This document shows positions 62,728-64,000 of a stretch of DNA of 64,000 bases, piece by piece (positions within the stretch are counted from its first letter, which is position 1; each line of letters starts with the position of its first letter). Below the pieces are notes generated by a model. The model searched no databases and was not told the DNA's origin. It saw only the letters and a program-made list of their open reading frames with translations. The translations under genes and the position numbers were made by a program. Location: the NCBI RefSeq assembly GCF_003259365.1, contig NZ_QLLY01000001.1, forward strand, positions 186,001 through 250,000, in the 5' to 3' direction. This DNA comes from Streptomyces sp. PsTaAH-137. Lineage in GTDB: Bacteria; Actinomycetota; Actinomycetes; Streptomycetales; Streptomycetaceae.

Positions 62728-63912
62728 CTACAGCGGCAGCGCGCACACCGCGATCGGCGCCTTGAACGCCGTACCGGTGGAAGTGAGCCCGCCGGAGGCG
62801 TGGTCGACGCGGAAGACGGTCACGGAGCCCGACTTCTGGTTCGCCGCGAACAGCAGCGCCTCGTCGGGCGAGAACGCGATCTGCCGCGGGAAGTCACCGC
62901 CCACCGGCACCGTGTCGAGCAGCCGCAGCCGCGCCCCGTCGTCCTCGACCGCGTACCGGGTCAGGGTGTTGTCGCCCCGGTTGGCGAGATACGCGTAACC
63001 GCCCTCCCGCGTCACGAGGAACTGCGCCGGATAGCTCGTGCCCGCTCCCGTGCCGGTCGACTGCGGCTCGCCCGGCGTGAGCGTGCCGGTGTCCGGGTCG
63101 TACGCGCAGACGACGGCCGTGTTGTCGACCTCGTTGGCGAGGTAGGCGTACCGGCCACCGGGATGGAAGGCGAGGTGGCGGGGGCCCGCGCCGGGGCGCA
63201 GGGCCGCGGACGAGACCTGGGTGAGCGTTCCCGCGCCGGTGTCCAGCCGATAGGTGTACACGGTGTCGTTGCCGAGGTCGACCGCCAGGACATGACCGCC
63301 GTCCGGGCTGGTGACGATCTGGTGCGCGTGCGGACCGTCCTGTCCCGGACCGGGCGCCGGCGTGCTGTGCGTGACCAGCGCCGTGCGGTCACCGAGGGCG
63401 CCGGAGGCGTCGATCGGGTGCACGGCGACGCTGCCGGAGGTGTAGTTGGCGCTCAGCAGCCAGCGCCCGGACGGATGCACCGACAGATGGCAGGGGCCCG
63501 CCCCGCCGGTCGGGCGGGTGCCGAGGACCGTGCGGTCGGCCACGCGCACGGCCGTCACGCCGCCGTCCTGCCGCTCGTCGACCGCGTACAGCGTCCCGCC
63601 GTCCGGAGCCACCGCCAGATACGAGGGGTCCGCCACTCCCTCGACGGTCCCCGACCCGGTGATCGCGCCGCTCTCCGGGTCGTACGTGGCGAGCCCGATG
63701 CCGGTGCCGCCGCCCTGCTGCGAGGTGTACGTGCCCAGGTACAGCGGCCGGTCGGCGAGCGGCCGTGGCCCACGGCGGGCCTCGACCGGCCGGGGCCGCG
63801 GCCGGGCGGTGGCCGTCTGCGCCGACGACGGGAGCAGCACCGTCGCGCCGACGGCCGCCGCCGCGCCCAGGAATCCCCGGCGTCCCGTTCCGCTGTCGCG
63901 CGTACCTGACAT
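62728..63912 (-). CDS. Secreted lactonase-type seven-bladed beta-propeller protein
   Basis: A 394-residue protein of the lactonase_7 (YbhE/Pgl-like) family. A Tat signal peptide (TGRRGFLGAAAAVGATVLL) precedes a propeller of seven blades, each with a conserved pattern such as PSYLAVAPDGGTLYAVDE and PRHLAFHPGGRYAYLANE. Family members hydrolyse 6-phosphogluconolactone or cleave muconolactones, but secreted copies like this one have no proven substrate. AGGAGGTT precedes the ATG at 63912. No LacI site lies in front of it, so it may not belong to the sugar regulon. Confidence 0.88.
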   Translation of the reverse strand: MSGTRDSGTGRRGFLGAAAAVGATVLLPSSAQTATARPRPRPVEARRGPRPLADRPLYLGTYTSQQGGGTGIGLATYDPESGAITGSGTVEGVADPSYLAVAPDGGTLYAVDERQDGGVTAVRVADRTVLGTRPTGGAGPCHLSVHPSGRWLLSANYTSGSVAVHPIDASGALGDRTALVTHSTPAPGPGQDGPHAHQIVTSPDGGHVLAVDLGNDTVYTYRLDTGAGTLTQVSSAALRPGAGPRHLAFHPGGRYAYLANEVDNTAVVCAYDPDTGTLTPGEPQSTGTGAGTSYPAQFLVTREGGYAYLANRGDNTLTRYAVEDDGARLRLLDTVPVGGDFPRQIAFSPDEALLFAANQKSGSVTVFRVDHASGGLTSTGTAFKAPIAVCALPL

Positions 63913-63957
63913 CCGGGGAACCTCCTGTGTGTCCTGCGTTCGCTGTGTCCTCTGTGG

Positions 63958-64000
63958 CTACTTCATCGTGTACGAGATCACGGCCGTCGTCACCAGGCAC
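63958..64000 (-). CDS. C-terminal end of an unidentified protein (partial, 3' end only)
   Basis: On the minus strand a reading frame open from the window edge gives CLVTTAVISYTMK then stop at 63958-63960. It lies 45 bases upstream of the lactonase gene on the same strand. Too short to assign; it may be the first gene of the same transcript. Confidence 0.35.
   Translation of the reverse strand, partial: CLVTTAVISYTMK

Noticed and set aside
59710..63909. A 1399-codon open frame on the plus strand over GH31, GH43 and lactonase
   Set aside because: It crosses three recognised genes in other frames and strands and has no recognisable domain.

Overview
The window is a high-GC actinobacterial chromosome segment and almost certainly Streptomyces. 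The grounds are a third-position GC bias in every gene, frequent GTG and some TTG starts, an actinobacterial proteasome beta subunit and QcrB, Ser/Thr kinases with an extracytoplasmic sensor, sugar ABC systems without their own ATPase, and a GC-rich intergenic repeat with the CGCGCAGTTCCCCGCGCCCC core seen in many Streptomyces genomes (from memory). No rRNA, tRNA, insertion sequence or CRISPR array was recognised.

Layout. 1-8.4 kb: the C-terminal end of a GH3 glycosidase, an XRE/MmyB-type regulator, a SNF2 helicase, an ABC exporter, a stand-alone proteasome beta-subunit homologue and a Mut7-C protein. 8.4-18.5 kb: a secreted pectate lyase with a LacI-type palindrome, a lipoprotein, a MinD-like ATPase with a Ser/Thr kinase carrying a PQQ-type propeller, a GntR regulator divergent from a CynX-type transporter, and an orphan cytochrome b (QcrB). 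18.5-18.9 kb is a tandem and inverted repeat cluster. 18.9-26 kb: a serine hydrolase, then an overlapping pair made of a nitroreductase-like protein and a 958-residue catalase-like/fatty-acid alpha-dioxygenase fusion, divergent from a class 3 lipase. This looks like a possible oxylipin-forming unit.

26-32.2 kb is a compact peptide-export operon: a 71-residue double-glycine-leader precursor, an HlyD-type adaptor, a C39-peptidase ABC transporter and a second ABC transporter of the NHLM bacteriocin type, with no visible modification enzyme. 33.5-44.8 kb is a biological-conflict island: a VMAP-type protein with an EAD2-like N-terminus, a MoxR AAA+ ATPase, a 1445-residue vWA-like/NB-ARC/TPR protein, a terminator, an alpha/beta hydrolase, a caspase-like protease with an EAD2-like tail, a 63-residue candidate precursor peptide and a HExxH putative peptide hydroxylase. 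Most junctions overlap (ATGA or TGATG).

44.8-64 kb: a TauD-type dioxygenase, then a LacI regulator and a set of glycosidase and transport genes linked by a shared palindrome, TCGAAGCGCTTCGA or a near match. The operon SBP-permease-permease-GH42-GH95-GH12 lies divergent to GH3-GH31 (an alpha-xylosidase very like YicI), with a GH43 and a lactonase-type propeller beyond. Together the enzyme families match the linkages of xyloglucan (glucan backbone, xylose, galactose, fucose, arabinose), so I read it as a xyloglucan-oligosaccharide utilisation locus under one LacI repressor. The substrate is inferred, not shown by the sequence.
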